The position numbers were made by a program, and so were the translations under genes. A stretch of 64,000 nucleotides of DNA from Metopolophium dirhodum (Eukaryota > Arthropoda > Insecta > Hemiptera > Aphididae), in the NCBI RefSeq assembly GCF_019925205.1, contig NC_083560.1, positions 94,950,083 through 95,014,082 of the forward strand, in the 5' to 3' direction. The notes under the pieces are model-generated. The model was not told the DNA's origin, did no database searches, and saw only the letters and a list, made by a program, of their open reading frames with translations. Each line of letters starts with the position of its first letter. Position 1 is the first letter of the stretch. Of this stretch, positions 56,901 through 61,944 are shown in pieces.

Positions 56901-59900
56901 CTACTTAATATATTATTGTAAGTATCACATAAATCTATCACTCTATATGTTTGAGCTTCGAACTTTATTATTATAGAATAAAAAATACTAATATACTGTG
57001 TCATTGTATCATAAAAAATAAAACCTTATTGAATATAACATTGGCGTATTTGTAGGACTATATACAGATAATATTAATTAAGGAACTATTAAGAGGACTG
57101 AGGAGCATTCACCAAACTGTATATCTTATTTATTTATTAATGTGTAAAACTTGCCATAACTACCTACATTGTTTAATCAAATTAAAAATTCAAATAAATT
57201 CCCACCTATTGTAGATCCGATGGTTTTTGAATTGATAGTTGAAATATATATAGTTTTAAAACCGTATAATTTTTTGAAGCTTGTCAGTCCGCAATTATAA
57301 CTAATTGCTATTAATATGTTTATATAATATTATAGATCAATTTTGGAAATAAATGTCACATTGTTTAAGCTATGAATCAATTAAATAGTAGATATCACAT
57401 ATGAGTATATGACTATAATATTAGGAATTAATTTTATTGTCAAACGAATTTCTAATTCGTTATGTGTGTACGACAAAATTAAAATACACAACTAGAATCA
57501 ATATACATTATGTATTACCTCTAGAATAAAACTTCTATAGCTTTCATAAATAAGTGTAATTATAGTAAAAAATAAAAATAAAAATAAATTAAATGTCAAA
57601 CTCGTGTTTCTATAATAAGCCCACTTCAGAGTTAAGATACAGTTAAGTGACTAAAATTTCCAAAAAAAAAATAAATACGAATTCCCTCTCGAAATGGTAT
57701 ATATAATTATCAGTAGGTACTTAAAAGTAAACGAATGAAATGCAGATCATTCTCGCGTTGCAGATTAGTCGAATTAAATTCCTATTTACTTACTCAGAGT
57801 TTAATTATAATATTAAACTTCAAACTGTTCAGTTGATACCCGTCCTACTACAACGGATCTGAATATTAAATGTTTTGTTGAAATGCCTACTGGTATTTAC
57901 AACGAAATTGAACCTTATCCATTACAATGCGTTTCGTTGAAAAGGTTTAATTTAAAAGAGACAAACCCAGAGAACTCGATTTTTCCGTACATAGTTTCGC
58001 TGTGTTTCGAGTGTACCTCGTCATTGAGTTAGGTAGTTCACTGTAGTAATAGGATATGTTGAATTTTAATTCAAAGATAAATCGTTTTGTATATTATGAA
58101 AATCTATACTCCGAGAGCAGACGGCGTGCCTCTATTTGTAAATAAATTAAATTTCTGTACATTGTACATGCTCCTACAAATAGATACGCTGTTATATTCA
58201 ATTAGGTTTTATTTTTTATGACATGCACATTACACCTACACAGTAGTATATTATATTAGGTATTACTTATTGATTTAACCTTACTTGGTTTCTGATCTTT
58301 CTAGTTAGGTAGGTATTAAAATTATTTTTTATTTTACTTTATATATTTAGACTTTTTTATTATTGAATGGAGCCTTAATAAATACGATACATGCGCGTAT
58401 CGTATTACCCATAATATGATTAATTATTTATAAATTATGATCAATAAAGAAATCGGGGACTAGCTTCTGTTATATAGCGAGGATAGGCAACTAGCGGTCT
58501 GTGTATCATTTTTATCTGGCCCGTACTAAAGTTTTATTTTTTATACTAACAAGTTTAAAAATTAAAATTACCTCATAAAATGCCGGAGAAACGTTTATTT
58601 GTAATAATAAATTACGTTATTCGTAGAATATAAATATTAATTCTTATCTCATAATTAACTGCAGCAAAATGCCTAAATATCCAAGTATGTAAAACCTCTA
58701 GTCAATATAGGTTGTAGGTAGAGGTACTTCACTACCCATATCAACTTTGTCATATCCATCGTGCCACGATACCATAGTGTTCTTGTTTAGGTACTTGTTT
58801 TGTAATGGTTACATTGTTCATAAGATATTTGTTCGCTTTCTGTGCTCTTGTTCACTAGATATTTAAGTTCCAAAACTTGACACTGTATAGTAACTTTAAG
58901 TTATCCATCACTGCTGTATTATAGTGTAAACCAGTGACGGCCAAACCTAGACGATTTCAAATTCAATCTCCCTTTGTTAGACTTATAATTATATACACTC
59001 ATTATATACAATATTATGTAACATATACATATTTCGGATCAACCTGTTTGGGTGAAATGGAATTTCCTCATATGAAAGTTATAATTTATAAAACTGAATA
59101 TTGATATTTAACGTACCTATCTACACTTTCTGATGATAATTAAGAACAGCATCCTCGTTTAGCAGATTAGCGACTGTTTCCCAGATAATAATAAACTTGC
59201 CAACGATATGCAATGACACGCTTCTTTGCCAACAGTACATATTATAATGTTATTTTATTTTGAAATTATTTGGAAATGTAATGTAAAACACTCATTTTTA
59301 GATAACTTTACGCTTTAATTGTACTGTTTATCAATATGTTTATTATTAATATTAGTGATTAAGACTTAACAATAAAATATAACGTTTTTACATGAGTCCG
59401 ATCCTCAAAGGAAAAATATATTCTCAGTAGATCTTAATTAAAAAAAGTTTAGCTCGCCCGATATAAACTATATACGTTTCGAGTGAATGTACCTGGCTTA
59501 ACCTAACCTAACTTAACCTGGTCATTAAGTCAATGTAGTGTATGTGTGGAATTTTAATTACAAACAGGGACAAACTCTTTATTTTATGCAAATTATCTTA
59601 GCACCATTTGCACCGCTCAAAATCTAAAATTTGAAACAAAATATTATAGTTTTTTTAACTTCACATATGGGGGAATTAAGTACTAATTATTTTTCTGCCA
59701 GCTGAATTACTTCAAAACTATATATAGTTTCTATATTATTATTAATTACTAAAAATATTTTCTATTTGGATAAAATCATTATTTTTATATTGATGCAGCC
59801 ACTACATAATTTATGACTGATCAACTTATTTTGTACAGTCCTGAAATTGAAGAATATATAATAACACAAATAGTGTGTATGGAATAAAATATGTATAATG

Positions 59901-61870
59901 ATTATAAAGAAATACATATTTTAAACACACGAGGTTTGAGTATATACTCATAGATCCATTACATTATGTTTGTTAGACATAGTTATTGTTATTAAAAGCT
60001 AAACTATTAAATGTTTCAAATTATTATTTAAATTCCCAATTATATCTATAGGTAGTTGAGTATACAATTTAAATAAACTGTTGTTTATATCTATATTTAT
60101 ATTTCTAATAGCTGAAGATGATGATCCTATTGGAAGTGGTCGGATATCTGCCAGAACCACATTAACCGCTCCCACAGCCAAAGACAAACGCAAAATTTTC
60201 TTTAAAAAACAGGAGACCACACCTCCATACGATGTCGTACCATCTATGAGACCTGTTGTGCTTGTTGGTCCATCTCTAAAAGGGTACGAGGTGACCGACA
60301 TGATGCAAAAAGCTCTGTTCGACTTTTTAAAACATCGTTTTGAAGGACGGTACGTTGTTATGGTTTGTTGTTGTAATTAAAAGAAAATATTTTAACTAAA
60401 TCGGCGTTTTATTGATTCTCTTTCTTCTATCATAATATGGAAAATTCAGCTATTCTCATTGTTGATTGATTTTTGTAGAATAATTATTACACGTGTAATG
60501 GCCGATATATCCTTGGCCAAAAGATCTCTTCTCAATAACCCTTCAAAAAGAACAGTTATCGAAAGTAAGCCTGGTTCAAACTCAAGATCGAATATAATGG
60601 CTGACGTACAACAGGAAATAGAACGAATTTTCGAACTCGCGAGAACACTACAGGTACAATTAAATTTATTATAAAATCAACTGTCCTAAATATTAATATT
60701 TGTTTTTTATAGCTTGTCGTTTTAGATTGTGATACCATCAATCATCCATCGCAATTAGCAAAAACTTCTTTGGCACCAACCATAGTTTACTTAAAAGTCT
60801 CGTCACCTAAAGTAAGTGTCTTCAATTTATTTGGACTAGGTACTAAAACATTTTATAAAACAAGCTATGGATTAACAAAAACTTAATTTAATACCTCGAC
60901 AGGTTTTAATAAATTGTGGATTCATATAATACTCATGATTTCATAAAATCGTATTGACGTATCGTATTTATAATTATTTTTGTTTACTGAGTAAAAATAT
61001 AGGTAATACTCACTATGATATCGAAAAAATATATTAAAATGTATTCTCAAAACAAATCAAAATACATGTGCCTACCTATAAAAAAAATTGTGTAACAAAT
61101 CACACTTATAAAATATATATTATTCGACGTGCTTTTTTGTGTACCTATATATTTGTATACAAACATAACTATAATAAAATAATTGCATGGTTATTTACAT
61201 GAATAAATGAACCATTTGTGGACATACAAGTATGTACAGTAATTTCCCTTGTCTAAAAATAATTGTTATGATTTGTAAATCGAATAAATAATAATGGTTG
61301 CCGGACCGAATCTTAAAATGCATATTTTTAACAAATTATTAAATTATTATTTTTGAAATTGAAGCTTGAGTATAAATTTAGGTATTTTATAAAAATATGT
61401 ACGTTATCATCAACAAATCAAATCGTCTCAAACTTTCAAGTGTATTATATTTTATTGGGCCGAGTTTATACCACCGAGCTTTATTATTAGCTGCGGTTTC
61501 CGTGCCGAGCTTTCAATAAAAAAAAGGTGCCGAGTGTTTAATTTGCCATTGCATATACTGCTATAGGTACTCCAGCGGTTGATCAAGTCCAGGGGAAAGT
61601 CGCAAACCCGACACCTGAACGTGCAGATGGTGGCGTCCGAGAAGTTGGCCCAATGTCCGCCAGAGATGTTCGACGTGATACTGGACGAGAACCAGCTGGA
61701 GGAAGCGTGCGAACACATATCCGAGTACTTGGAGGCGTATTGGCGCGCAACCCACCCGCCCGTCACGCCCGACCCCAACGAACAGCAGCTGTTGACGAGG
61801 CCGATCAGAAGCTCGCCAAGCATGGACATGCCCATCATGTCGTCGATGATGAACAACTATCAGCCGTCAG
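8844..61870 (+). CDS. Ca-beta: Voltage-gated calcium channel beta subunit, gene span (8 exons joined; 3' end open)
   Basis: Cytoplasmic auxiliary subunit of high-voltage-activated calcium channels. It binds the alpha-1 I-II loop through its GUK domain and controls surface expression and gating (family knowledge). Coding join: 8844-8903, 49954-50070, 50558-50677, 54479-54638, 60112-60349, 60479-60653, 60713-60811, 61567-61870. All junctions are GT/AG and the frame stays open, giving 424 residues. Layout: N-terminus 1-59, SH3 about 60-135, HOOK about 136-185, GUK about 190-395 with PPYDVVPSMRPVVLVGPSLK and LAQCPPEMFDVILDENQL. The GUK P-loop is degenerate (VGPSLKGYEV), as in all beta subunits. 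Intron lengths are 41,050, 487, 3,801, 5,473, 129, 59 and 755 bp; phases 0,0,0,1,2,0,0. Family identity is certain. Use of exon 1 and the missing C-terminal tail are less sure. Confidence 0.95.
12400..12475 (+). repeat. GATTCTGAGCG-family repeat, terminal fragment
   Basis: GATCACACATCAATGTAAAA followed by TTAATACACACATTGCAACG and CTCAAAATCT matches the right end at 20225-20274. Small isolated terminus in intron 1. A similar, weaker trace is at 59598-59632. Confidence 0.45.
12754..12774. repeat. Interstitial (CCTAA)n, insect telomere-type repeat
   Basis: AACCTAACCTAACCTAACCT: about four units of CCTAA/TTAGG, the ancestral insect telomere repeat. A second, imperfect stretch is at 59499-59518. 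Confidence 0.6.
13590..14340. repeat. Repeat family ending in CACCCTGTATA, first locus
   Basis: Shares TTCAAATTCTGATTTTTG, a TACTAAAGAAGTGT block, GAGTAGTTTCTTAGTTAT and a terminal TTTGGTAAATCACCCTGTAT (14313-14334) with 43035-43320. Internal order suggests two overlapping or nested partial copies (13590-13860 and 14085-14340). Confidence 0.5.
16333..16362. repeat. Perfect 30-bp palindrome
   Basis: ACCATAGATAATACA followed directly by its reverse complement. The half ACCATAGATAATA recurs at 27737 as the left end of the putative MITE there, so this may be a joined pair of element ends. Confidence 0.7.
17679..18062 (+). pseudogene. hAT-type transposase N-terminal remnant (CGGBP1-like BED finger)
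   Basis: The open frame holds RLTKYVNEFGKEVFSTDSEI, then LFCNICEIKV, EKKFTVVQH, and FLSANIPLNKLE. This is the N-terminal pattern of the CGGBP1-like / hAT proteins common in aphids: a BED-type finger (CxxC ... H) followed by the start of the transposase core. The second zinc-binding His is not where expected (HISRDKQ). There is no ATG before the conserved part (the frame opens at TTG 17679), and it stops right after NKLEL, so about 90% of a transposase is missing. The sequence from about 17283 (AGGGCTGGGATTTTGATGC) may be the element's left end. A domesticated short gene is possible but less likely. Confidence 0.6.
19456..20274 (+). repeat. GATTCTGAGCG-family repeat, longest complete-looking copy
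   Basis: Starts AAAGGTGGGCAAGTGAGTG, has GATTCTGAGCGAAG at 19571-19584, a body with AACAAATAAAGTTTTATTGA (about 19797) and AAACAGTTCAAACCAAATCA (about 19863), and ends CATCGTTTCACTCAGAATCT (20255-20274), an inverted form of the internal GATTCTGAGTGAA. The short retroposon copy 1 abuts its end. Related copies occur across the window in both orientations. Probably a non-autonomous DNA transposon; class not identified. Confidence 0.7.
20289..20423 (-). mobile_element. Short poly(A) retroposon, copy 1 (135 bp, 14-bp TSD)
   Basis: Bounded by an exact 14-bp direct repeat AAATTCCATTATTA at 20275-20288 and 20424-20437. On the minus strand it contains ATGGGTGGCTTCTT near its 5' end, TACAGATTGTATAT near its 3' end, and a T-rich (A-rich on its own strand) terminus. 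Same family as 48173-48303. It is inserted exactly at the right end of a GATTCTGAGCG-family copy. Confidence 0.8.
21514..21542. repeat. TA/CA microsatellite
   Basis: An alternating TA run followed by (CA)n and ATG. Simple repeat; a shorter TA run is at about 42999-43012. Confidence 0.8.
23140..23600 (-). repeat. GATTCTGAGCG-family repeat, split by the 5S-like SINE
   Basis: The left part has CTCCACTCAGAATCGTTTTTCG (23246-23267, quoted in pieces: CTCCACTCAGAATCG, TTTTTCG). The right part resumes after the SINE with AATTAAAATTTAAC and TCCATTACAGTGACTT (about 23504-23538). About 30 bp of the family's usual palindromic ATATCAT segment is missing at the junction. Confidence 0.6.
23270..23503 (-). 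mobile_element. 5S-rRNA-like SINE nested in another repeat
   Basis: On the minus strand: 5' end GGCTTGGTGTGGCGCAGTGCC (A-box-like TGGCGCAGTG), then CCCGGATGGGTGACCACCCG (about 23405-23427), which resembles the 5S rRNA C box and its surroundings, then a body and a poly(A) tail (T run at 23271-23284 on +). It sits inside a GATTCTGAGCG-family copy: CAGAATCGTTTTTCG is on its left and TCCATTACAGTGACT on its right. The 3' part (GCTAATGGCCTAAGCTGC) resembles that of the tRNA-headed SINE at 49447-49735. Confidence 0.7.
24047..24199 (+). other. Candidate phase-0 cassette exon, 51 codons, Cys-rich
   Basis: Flanked by ACGATTTCAG|AAT and ATGCAG|GTAATT, 153 nt, open in phase 0 on both sides, in the sense direction of Ca-beta intron 1. 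The peptide contains ILKCEKCNVKYICVTCQ, a CxxC-x6-CxxC zinc-ribbon-like arrangement, and ends TLNTRLYMQ. It could be skipped or included between Ca-beta exons 1 and 2 without frame change, but no CACNB protein I know has such a segment. It may equally be a fragment of an unrelated or transposon-derived gene. Function unknown. Confidence 0.3.
24500..24640 (-). repeat. GATTCTGAGCG-family repeat, terminal module
   Basis: CTCTGAATCGTTTTTCGTAT, then ACAATGATATTATATCATTG (a small palindrome), ATCCATTACAGTGGCCCACT and ACAGCAGAGCGACATCTACT. Inverted match to 19456-19590 and colinear with 39945-40075. The 85-residue minus-strand frame at 24418-24675 is only this repeat. Confidence 0.6.
25273..26355. 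mobile_element. Cluster of about 150-bp elements with TIR GTTACACTAGCACC
   Basis: Copy 1 (25273-25425) starts ATTACACTAGCACC and ends GGGTGCTGGCGTAAC. Immediately after, 25426 GTTACACCAGCACCC starts a second copy, so 25411-25440 is a near-perfect 30-bp palindrome where two element ends abut. Another terminus, GTTACGCTAAGGCACCACCA, starts at about 25618. Copy 4 (about 26223-26355) is a close inverted match to copy 1. Interiors carry repeated GTAACC motifs, e.g. 25329, 25340, 25349 and 25370, plausible transposase-binding repeats. Between 25660 and 26210 is only very AT-rich DNA. Confidence 0.7.
26530..26960 (+). repeat. GATTCTGAGCG-family repeat, body only
   Basis: Contains ACAACTTACGAGGAACCTTG, CTGTAAACAGTTCAAAATAA, GTAGAAAATGCAAATATAAA, as in 19740-19930 and 34790-34900, without either terminus. 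Degraded. Confidence 0.5.
27249..27725. repeat. Possible hAT-like non-autonomous element
   Basis: The right edge TTTTGTCCATCCCT resembles the inverted form of a hAT end (AGGGATGGACAAAA), and a weak counterpart AAGGATGAGTAACTTT starts at about 27250. The interior has several GTATCT/AGATAC repeats (27567, 27586, 27628, 27680). No target duplication is seen. Tentative. Confidence 0.3.
27741..27989. mobile_element. Putative MITE with about 27-bp TIR
   Basis: TAGATAATAATATAAGAATG followed by GGTAAGCCA (27741-27769) is inverted at 27963-27989 (GGCCTACCCATTCTTATATT then ATCTATA). About 250 bp. The flanks are AT-rich, and TA would be the minimal target duplication. No open frame. Confidence 0.6.
29085..29101. 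repeat. Poly(G) run of 17
   Basis: Ten T are followed by 17 G. In this AT-rich sequence it is a strong outlier. A matching 12-C run lies at about 38786-38797. Both may be ends of degraded elements (the bases after it, GGTCAAAATATTATAAA, are AT-rich) or simple slippage products. Confidence 0.8.
30362..30594 (-). other. Possible divergent first exon, minus strand
   Basis: On the minus strand an ATG-initiated frame from 30594 runs 77 codons (Ala/Gly/Ser-rich middle) into GGTACGGC|GTAAGTG at 30362/30361. The donor is strong, but the peptide is low-complexity and matches nothing I know. No minus-strand partner exon was recognised to the left. It could be the start of an antisense or long non-coding transcript from the CpG island, or chance. 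Confidence 0.2.
30590..30735. repeat. Alternating purine-pyrimidine tracts next to the CpG island
   Basis: GTGTGTGTGTATATGTATAT and ATGCGCGCGTATATAT at about 30598-30637, then ATATACGCGTGTATATGTAT and ACGTGTATATATCGTATAT at 30686-30726. Such TG/CG/TA tracts can adopt Z-DNA. They lie between the minus-strand donor at 30362 and the plus-strand donor at 31200. Confidence 0.6.
34139..35205 (+). repeat. GATTCTGAGCG-family repeat, long copy with duplicated body
   Basis: Starts AAAGTGGGTAAGTGGGTGTC like the copy at 19456, shares AATGGATGGT and AAAATCATTGT, then the body. The body module AACAACTTAT-AGGA ... CAAGCTTTTTG occurs twice, at about 34794-34880 and 35023-35110. The expected GATTCTGAGCG is eroded here (AAAACGAAAAGACGGTCTGT). 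Confidence 0.6.
36735..36866. repeat. Tandem repeat, 44-bp unit, three copies
   Basis: GTAAAAAGGT begins at 36735, 36779 and 36823, exactly 44 bp apart. The units are diverged after that, though each continues with a TTACA-type block and a T-rich tail. Old minisatellite in intron 1. Confidence 0.7.
36983..37141 (+). other. Candidate alternative first exon (TATA, initiator, ATG, phase-0 donor)
   Basis: TATAAA at 36983-36988 lies 24 bp before the A of TTAGTC (37005-37010), an initiator-like motif. The ATG at 37097 opens 15 codons (MLDLHNTGHADLAYI) ending exactly at ATT|GTAAGT (37141/37142), phase 0, compatible with Ca-beta exon 2. An earlier ATG at 37060, in another frame, would act as an upstream ORF and stop two codons into exon 2. 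Short and unsupported by homology; alternative first coding exons at this junction are known in vertebrate CACNB genes. Confidence 0.2.
39945..40075 (-). repeat. GATTCTGAGCG-family repeat, terminal module
   Basis: CTTCGCTCAGAATCGTTTTT, CATTGAATTCAAAGTTAAC, CCATTACAGTGACTTC, TACAGCAAAGTG, TACCCACTTTTT: colinear with the copies at 23246 and 24508. A solo module; the body expected on the left is absent. Confidence 0.6.
42234..42469. mobile_element. MITE with TIR ACGTACGTTTCCCCAGCC
   Basis: The left end ACGTACGTTTCCCCAGCC (42236-42253) is repeated inverted at 42452-42469. Flanking direct repeat ATTGGTA at 42227-42233 and 42470-42476; an 8-bp hAT-like duplication is possible with one mismatch. 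An internal pair (GGGCTGGGAAAACG at about 42298, CCCCACACGGGG at 42322) suggests sub-terminal inverted repeats. About 235 bp, no coding capacity. Confidence 0.75.
43030..43320. repeat. Repeat family ending in CACCCTGTATA, second locus
   Basis: TCAAATTCTGATTTTTGTAA (43067), TACTACTAAGGAGTGTCCTG, TGAGTAGTTTCTTAGTTATC and TTTGGTGATGCACCCTGTAT (43299-43318) are colinear with the locus at 13590. A partial relative, with ACTTCTGTTTTTCAAATTAA and GTGGATAATTTTTT, precedes the GATTCTGAGCG copy at about 2380-2450. Confidence 0.5.
44805..45225 (+). repeat. GATTCTGAGCG-family repeat, right half
   Basis: Very close to 19790-20274: CAACAAATAAAGTTTTATTG, AGACTAATAAAATTGGAAAC, then ATCATTGTAAAATCAATACA and CATCGTTCCACTCAGAATCT at 45202-45221. 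It also keeps a block (CTGTCCTAAAAGGTGATGAC) that matches the reverse copy at 2520 but is absent from 19456. The 83-residue open frame at 45027-45278 is contained in it and is not considered a gene. Confidence 0.65.
46051..46090. repeat. Perfect 10-bp tandem repeat (ATTGTTCATT)4
   Basis: Four successive copies of ATTGTTCATT, the last with one change at its final base. Clean and therefore recent; probably length-polymorphic. Confidence 0.85.
48173..48303 (-). mobile_element. Short poly(A) retroposon, copy 2 (131 bp, 12-bp TSD)
   Basis: Bounded by an exact 12-bp direct repeat TCTAGTAAAACT at 48161-48172 and 48304-48315. Element strand is minus: GTGGGTGGCTTCTTACTCAT near the 5' end, TGTACAGATTGTATATATT near the 3' end, then a pure A tail. 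The clean tail and exact duplication mean a recent insertion by LINE machinery. No full pol III A/B box pair is recognised. Confidence 0.85.
49447..49735 (-). mobile_element. tRNA-derived SINE
   Basis: Read on the minus strand it starts ACGGAGTGGCCGAGCGGGCT, with a pol III A box (GTGGCCGAGCGG, 49713-49726 region) and a B box GGTTCGAACC (49670-49679), as in tRNA-Ser/Leu. A body follows and then an A-rich tail (T runs at 49448-49470 on the + strand). Candidate 7-bp duplication CATTAAA at 49440-49446 and 49736-49742. It lies just upstream of Ca-beta exon 2. The cloverleaf is not complete, so this is not a tRNA gene. The open frame 49394-49741 is a chance read of it. Confidence 0.8.
49954..50070 (+). 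CDS. Ca-beta: Ca-beta coding exon 2 (conserved N-terminal segment)
   Basis: The acceptor TATTATAG|GGATCT and donor CGT|GTAAGT bound 39 codons, phase 0 at both ends. The peptide starts GSEDSDVITNTADLSLGIEK and continues with the acidic/basic helix EALRRENEHRARSQLL. This matches the GSADS-SDVSLEEDREAIR-type segment that every CACNB protein carries just before SH3. The exon has no Met, so any transcript starting here needs an upstream coding exon. The tRNA-derived SINE sits about 220 bp upstream in intron 1. Confidence 0.93.
50558..50677 (+). CDS. Ca-beta: Ca-beta coding exon 3 (SH3, first half)
   Basis: Acceptor TTTTCAG|ACA, donor AAG|GTACGG; 40 codons, phase 0 at both ends. It begins TKPVAFAVRTNVAFDG, the diagnostic start of the beta-subunit SH3 fold, and ends ITFDIKDFLHIK. 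The DDDSPIQG insert between strands resembles the arthropod version. Residues 60-99 of the model. The in-frame ATG at 50493 precedes the acceptor and is intronic. Confidence 0.95.
51360..51822. mobile_element. Foldback MITE with about 165-bp terminal inverted repeats
   Basis: The left arm 51360-51527 and right arm 51659-51822 are inverted copies: both read AAGAGGATGT, AGCGCACTATT and, further in, GTAAAATCACCCATTACAAA. Arms differ by scattered substitutions and one short indel. TTAA occurs at both ends (51360-51363 and 51819-51822), which fits a TTAA target as used by piggyBac-type elements, but the ends are not the usual piggyBac CCC/GGG, so class is open. A 110-residue open frame at 51368-51700 is an artefact of the arm and loop. 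Intron 3 of Ca-beta. Confidence 0.85.
54479..54638 (+). CDS. Ca-beta: Ca-beta coding exon 4 (SH3 second half and HOOK)
   Basis: Acceptor CGTTACAG|GAG. It encodes EKYDNNWWIGRLVKEGSDVG then FIPSPAKLELLRQ, the second half of SH3 (Trp-Trp at model residues 106-107). A Ser/Asn/Lys-rich linker follows, the variable HOOK. The 3' end is a tandem donor: TTAG|GTGGTG at 54638/54639 or TTAGGTG|GTGTAA at 54641/54642. Both leave phase 1 and differ by one Gly codon; the first pairs better with U1. Read-through would stop at 54677-54679. Residues 100-152. Confidence 0.94.
54988..55740 (-). repeat. GATTCTGAGCG-family repeat, reverse degraded copy
   Basis: AAGATTCTGAGCTGATAGAC at 54989 and GGTTTTACAATGATTTGTGT at 55018 match the reverse copy at 2450. 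The remainder is a diverged AT-rich body in Ca-beta intron 4. Its left edge is clear, the right edge approximate. Confidence 0.5.
56280..56830 (+). pseudogene. Degenerate non-LTR retrotransposon (Jockey/CR1-like) reverse transcriptase C-terminus
   Basis: Translation with in-frame stops gives LRILYCYLVRSTLKYGAVL, then after stops FQREFLSFSAYYLKIPYHPH-DY, and further on VPSRHTRYTPES. These are the C-terminal 'thumb' motifs typical of Jockey/CR1-like LINE polymerases (LYxxLVRSxLEYG..., QxxFL...IPHxPHDY, RxxRxxxxF). The stop after GAVL and others near 56470 break the frame. 5'-truncated and inactive; sense-oriented in Ca-beta intron 4. The uninterrupted 75-residue frame at 56491-56718 is part of it, not a gene. 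Confidence 0.7.
58480..58610. repeat. Degenerate hAT-like end
   Basis: GATAGGCAACTAGCGGTCTG and TTTTTATCTGGCCCG resemble the GC-rich end of hAT elements (GGGCAAACTACGGCCCG type). Only one side is recognisable. Intron 4 of Ca-beta. Confidence 0.35.
59499..59518. repeat. Imperfect (CCTAA)n
   Basis: TTAACCTAACCTAACTTAAC: two good and two changed CCTAA units in intron 4. Confidence 0.45.
60112..60349 (+). CDS. Ca-beta: Ca-beta coding exon 5 (end of HOOK, start of GUK)
   Basis: Acceptor TTTCTAATAG|CT completes a split Ala codon, and donor GGACG|GTACGT splits an Arg codon: phase 1 in, phase 2 out, 238 nt. After an acidic/basic linker (EDDDPIGSGR, then DKRKIFFKKQETT) it carries PPYDVVPSMRPVVLVGPSLK and MMQKALFDFLKHRFEG. 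This is the most conserved part of the family; it starts the GUK fold and contributes to the groove that binds the alpha-1 interaction domain. The nucleotide-binding P-loop is not intact, as expected for beta subunits. Residues 153-232. Confidence 0.96.
60479..60653 (+). CDS. Ca-beta: Ca-beta coding exon 6 (GUK)
   Basis: Acceptor TTTTTGTAG|A completes the split Arg codon, donor CAG|GTACAA; 175 nt. It encodes IIITRVMADISLAKRSLLNN, then a Ser/Asn-rich loop, then DVQQEIERIFELARTLQ. The run ISLAKRS-LLNNPSKR is typical of the GUK core of beta subunits. The upstream intron is 129 bp and the downstream one 59 bp, a compact end of the gene compared with the 41-kb first intron. Residues 233-290. Confidence 0.96.
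60713..60811 (+). CDS. Ca-beta: Ca-beta coding exon 7 (GUK)
   Basis: Acceptor TTTTTTATAG|CTT, donor AAA|GTAAGT; 33 codons in phase 0. It encodes LVVLDCDTINHPSQLAKTSL then APTIVYLKVSSPK, which is strand-helix-strand of the GUK fold and close to invariant in the family. Cys stands at the position that is Ala in vertebrates (LDCDTINH versus LDADTINH). Residues 291-323. Confidence 0.96.
61453..61545. repeat. GCCGAG-containing repeat before exon 8
   Basis: GGGCCGAGTTTATACCACCG, GTGCCGAGCTTTCAATAAA and GGTGCCGAGTGTTTAATT: three spaced copies of a CCGAG-T motif within 90 bp, ending about 20 bp before the acceptor of Ca-beta exon 8. ATTGGGCCAAGTTTA at 13464 shares its start. Confidence 0.4.
61567..61870 (+). 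CDS. Ca-beta: Ca-beta coding exon 8 (end of GUK, start of C-terminal tail)
   Basis: Acceptor CTGCTATAG|GTA, then VLQRLIKSRGKSQTRHLNVQ, AQCPPEMFDVILDENQL, EEACEHISEYLEAYW and a Pro/Ser/Met-rich tail start. The exon is clearly more GC-rich than the others. A strong donor, CCGTCAG|GTGAGT, at 61870/61871 ends it in phase 1. If the donor is ignored the frame continues 24 codons to TGA at 61942-61944, giving a possible short-tail isoform. No further exon was recognised before 64000, so the remaining tail probably lies outside the window. The long antisense frame at 61452-61856 is a codon-bias shadow. Confidence 0.94.
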
Positions 61871-61944
61871 GTGAGTCGCAAGTGTCTTACTCGTTGGTGT
61901 CGAGCATCAACGTGTTCGCTAGTCCCATCATCCGGATGCAATGA

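Noticed and set aside
61452..61856. 134-residue minus-strand frame
   Set aside because: Antisense shadow of Ca-beta exon 8; the plus strand has clear family homology and splice sites.
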